Shown piece after piece: positions 62,264-64,000 of a stretch of 64,000 nucleotides of DNA. The translations under genes were made by a program, and so were the position numbers. The DNA lies in assembly GCF_000741775.1 (NCBI RefSeq), contig NZ_JGZR01000008.1, positions 1 through 64,000 of the forward strand, written 5' to 3'. The notes below the pieces were generated by a model. That model did not search any database. It had not been told where the DNA came from and saw only the letters and a list, made by a program, of their open reading frames with translations. Each line of letters starts with the position of its first letter. Positions within the stretch are counted from its first letter, which is position 1. This DNA is from Bifidobacterium subtile (GTDB lineage Bacteria > Actinomycetota > Actinomycetes > Actinomycetales > Bifidobacteriaceae).

Positions 62264-63537
62264 CAATCACCGTATCGACAGACGGAAGCGCCTTAGGTAA
62301 TCCCAACGGCCCTATGGGCTGGGCATGGGCAGACCATAATACGAATCCGACGCAGGGCAGCGAGCACCGGCACGATGGCGACTGCGACGCGGGCGGCGCG
62401 ACGAACGGCACCAACCAGATTGGGGAGCTGTGCGCGGTTTTGGAAGCGCTGCGTGCTCATCCTGGTTCCGAAGACCTTGTGATCGAAACCGACTCGCAGT
62501 ATGCCATCAACTGCTCGACCAAATGGGTGCACGGCTGGAAAAAGAACGGCTGGAAGAATTCGCAGAAGAAACCGGTGAAGAACGCGCCGCTCATCAAGGC
62601 CATCGATGCCGAACTTTCCAAGCGCTCCGGTTCCGTGCGCTTCAAGTGGGTCAAGGGCCATGCCGGCAACGCAGGCAACGAGAAAGTGGACGATCTGGCG
62701 CACACGTACTCCGGCGATGCCCGCAGCGGGGTCAAGGACGGTTACCTGCCGTTGGAGGGCTGGCAGTCGCTGCTGGCCTCCGACTATGCCAAAGGCGTTG
62801 ACATTCCCGCCGATGCGCAGATGCTGCTGGATGGCAAGATCACCGCTGAGGAATATCACCTGGGACGCGGCGTGGCATCATCTGCGAACGATGATGGAAA
62901 CTCTGGGGACAATGAAGACGGTGACCGGTACGAGGATGCCGCCGCCTATGCCTCCGACGTTGCCTCTTCGCGTCGTAAACCGTCACTGGAAGAGCTGCTT
63001 GCCGAACCCGAAGGGGTGCCGGACTTGCCGGCACGCGTTCAGAAGGCACATAACAGCTCAGCAGAGACCGTGAAATCGCAGACCGACGCATCGGACACAT
63101 CCGCAGATGCTGATTACAACCATGCTCACAGCACTGACGCTGCAGATGATGATTGGCTCGGAGCCGGCACATCCGACGAGGGTTCAGCTGAAACCGACGA
63201 TGGCAAACGGGTCTCTGGCGATGATGAGCGTATGCCCGATGTCAGCAGTCAATCGTCCGACGATAACGCGCAAACGCCGCATTCAATGAACCCCGACACG
63301 GCCACATCGCAAATAGCCGCCGCAGACAACGCTTCGAACCACGGCAAGCCCGATCACCCCGACCAGTCCACAGGCTTGACGCTGTCCGGCACGCTGCGCT
63401 TCACTCCTCCGCCTTCGAGCAGCGCGACCTACGACGGCCGCCCGCGCTTCATCCGAGGCACCGTAACCGTCGAAGGATATGTCGAAGGCGACGGCACCAT
63501 CGTGCTACGCGACGCGCCTTTCGCGGTTGATATGTGA
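62260..63537 (+). CDS. rnhA: Ribonuclease HI with long C-terminal extension
   Basis: A 425-residue protein. The first ~155 residues are RNase HI, which cuts RNA in RNA-DNA hybrids, with catalytic residues in VSTDGSALG (Asp), GELCAVLEAL (Glu), IETDSQYAIN (Asp) and VKGHAGNAGNEKVDDLA (His/Asp). The rest is an acidic, Ser/Asp/Ala-rich stretch (~205-370) and a short beta-rich C-terminal part (TLRFTPPPSS, RFIRGTVTVEGYVEGDGTI). GGAG is 6 bases before ATG 62260. Usual RNase HI is ~150 residues. Confidence 0.9.
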   Translation: MTITVSTDGSALGNPNGPMGWAWADHNTNPTQGSEHRHDGDCDAGGATNGTNQIGELCAVLEALRAHPGSEDLVIETDSQYAINCSTKWVHGWKKNGWKNSQKKPVKNAPLIKAIDAELSKRSGSVRFKWVKGHAGNAGNEKVDDLAHTYSGDARSGVKDGYLPLEGWQSLLASDYAKGVDIPADAQMLLDGKITAEEYHLGRGVASSANDDGNSGDNEDGDRYEDAAAYASDVASSRRKPSLEELLAEPEGVPDLPARVQKAHNSSAETVKSQTDASDTSADADYNHAHSTDAADDDWLGAGTSDEGSAETDDGKRVSGDDERMPDVSSQSSDDNAQTPHSMNPDTATSQIAAADNASNHGKPDHPDQSTGLTLSGTLRFTPPPSSSATYDGRPRFIRGTVTVEGYVEGDGTIVLRDAPFAVDM

Positions 63538-63868
63538 CGGCCTCTCATCCAGGCGCGGTTCGACCGATTATCGCCGAATCTCAACCTATCTGGTGCAGCG
63601 CGACACACCCGGGTGAATACGCCCAAGTCGGTTAATAGCACATGCGAATGGCGGAATTCTGCGGTCGAAAAAGACTATCCACCGACTTGTGTATAGGCTT
63701 TCGAGCGCGTCGCGCATACTGTCGCAAAACGAGCGCCCACGATCACGCCGACGAGTGCATGCACAGGCACACGATCCCGCCGAACTATGCATTTAACGGC
63801 GCAGCAGATAGGATGGAACCGACTTCTGACCAGACTTCACGAAGTTACGTTTCCACCGAAGGAGCATT
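63538..63868. other. Gap between rnhA and rpiA
   Basis: A 331-base gap holding the rpiA promoter and ribosome site. No convincing gene, RNA or repeat is seen. Confidence 0.4.
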
Positions 63869-64000
63869 ATGGACAAGGCACAGCAGGATGCGCTCAAGAA
63901 GGCAGCCGGCATCGAAGCAGCCAAACTGATCGAAAACGGCATGATCGCAGGACTGGGAACCGGCTCGACCGTGCGATTCCTCGTGGACGAGCTTGGCCGG
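63869..64000 (+). CDS. rpiA: Ribose-5-phosphate isomerase A, N-terminal part
   Basis: The first 44 codons run off the right edge: [18 protein letters not shown] followed by KLIENG and [19 protein letters not shown]. The GLGTGSTV loop binding the substrate phosphate is diagnostic of RpiA, which interconverts ribose 5-phosphate and ribulose 5-phosphate, a step needed by the bifid shunt. AAGGAG lies 4 bases before the ATG. Confidence 0.92.
   Translation, partial: MDKAQQDALKKAAGIEAAKLIENGMIAGLGTGSTVRFLVDELGR

Overview
The window is high-G+C DNA and looks like the chromosome of a Bifidobacterium (Actinomycetota). Supporting this are the actinobacterial gene types (SerC, a DUF2530 membrane protein, PspC-linked kinases, tandem-domain universal stress proteins), several start codons placed 6-8 nt behind a TANNNT -10 box (leaderless transcripts), and the absence of respiratory genes. 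The species cannot be fixed from sequence alone.

Layout. 1-1760: an IS-rich edge, with the N-terminus of a zinc-ribbon transposase running off the left end and an IS3/IS150-type element. 1769-16632: mostly housekeeping: thyA-folA-tyrosine phosphatase operon, OsmC, universal stress protein, M20 amidohydrolase, two secreted cell-wall hydrolases (NlpC/P60 and CHAP), serC, manA, a sensor kinase lacking its phospho-acceptor His divergent from phoU, and gpmA. 16714-20405: an orphan MenA-like prenyltransferase, lysS and tRNA-Pro(CGG). 20477-24502: polyol cluster (AraC regulator, zinc polyol dehydrogenase, MFS polyol permease) with a 42-residue small ORF and operator-like repeats. 25007-30626: a VOC protein, then a TPR-nucleotidyltransferase (DUF4037), a DUF4125 protein and a membrane-anchored alpha/beta hydrolase. 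30612-35856: PspC-type envelope locus with two membrane proteins divergent from a PspC-histidine kinase, a coupled 64-residue ORF and a LuxR-type response regulator. 35959-37297: a degenerate HAD protein and MgtC.

37440-48396 is the most interesting block. Genes on one strand encode an APH-type kinase, an ethanolamine-permease-like transporter, an ABC importer of the phosphonate/iron/polyamine type, a metallophosphoesterase, a class-III PLP enzyme resembling ethanolamine-phosphate phospho-lyase, and a GntR/UTRA regulator. Together they suggest a B12-independent, microcompartment-free route: import, phosphorylate, then eliminate phosphate and ammonia to give acetaldehyde.

48512-58919: an in-frame fusion of a 5'-truncated beta-glucoside PTS gene to a Fic domain whose autoinhibitory Glu position is Ala, tRNA-Ser(TGA), serS, a diacylglycerol-kinase-like lipid kinase, an intact bglP-bglG antitermination operon, and pgm. 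58920-64000: an accessory stretch with tandem hairpin repeats, a gene remnant, yjdF, an AlbA_2-type regulator, a ~20% G+C island, rnhA with a duplicated 5' end, and the start of rpiA.

Three families of interspersed palindromic repeats recur in the intergenic gaps, and one gap holds a 45-bp palindrome made only of ends of the IS3 element.
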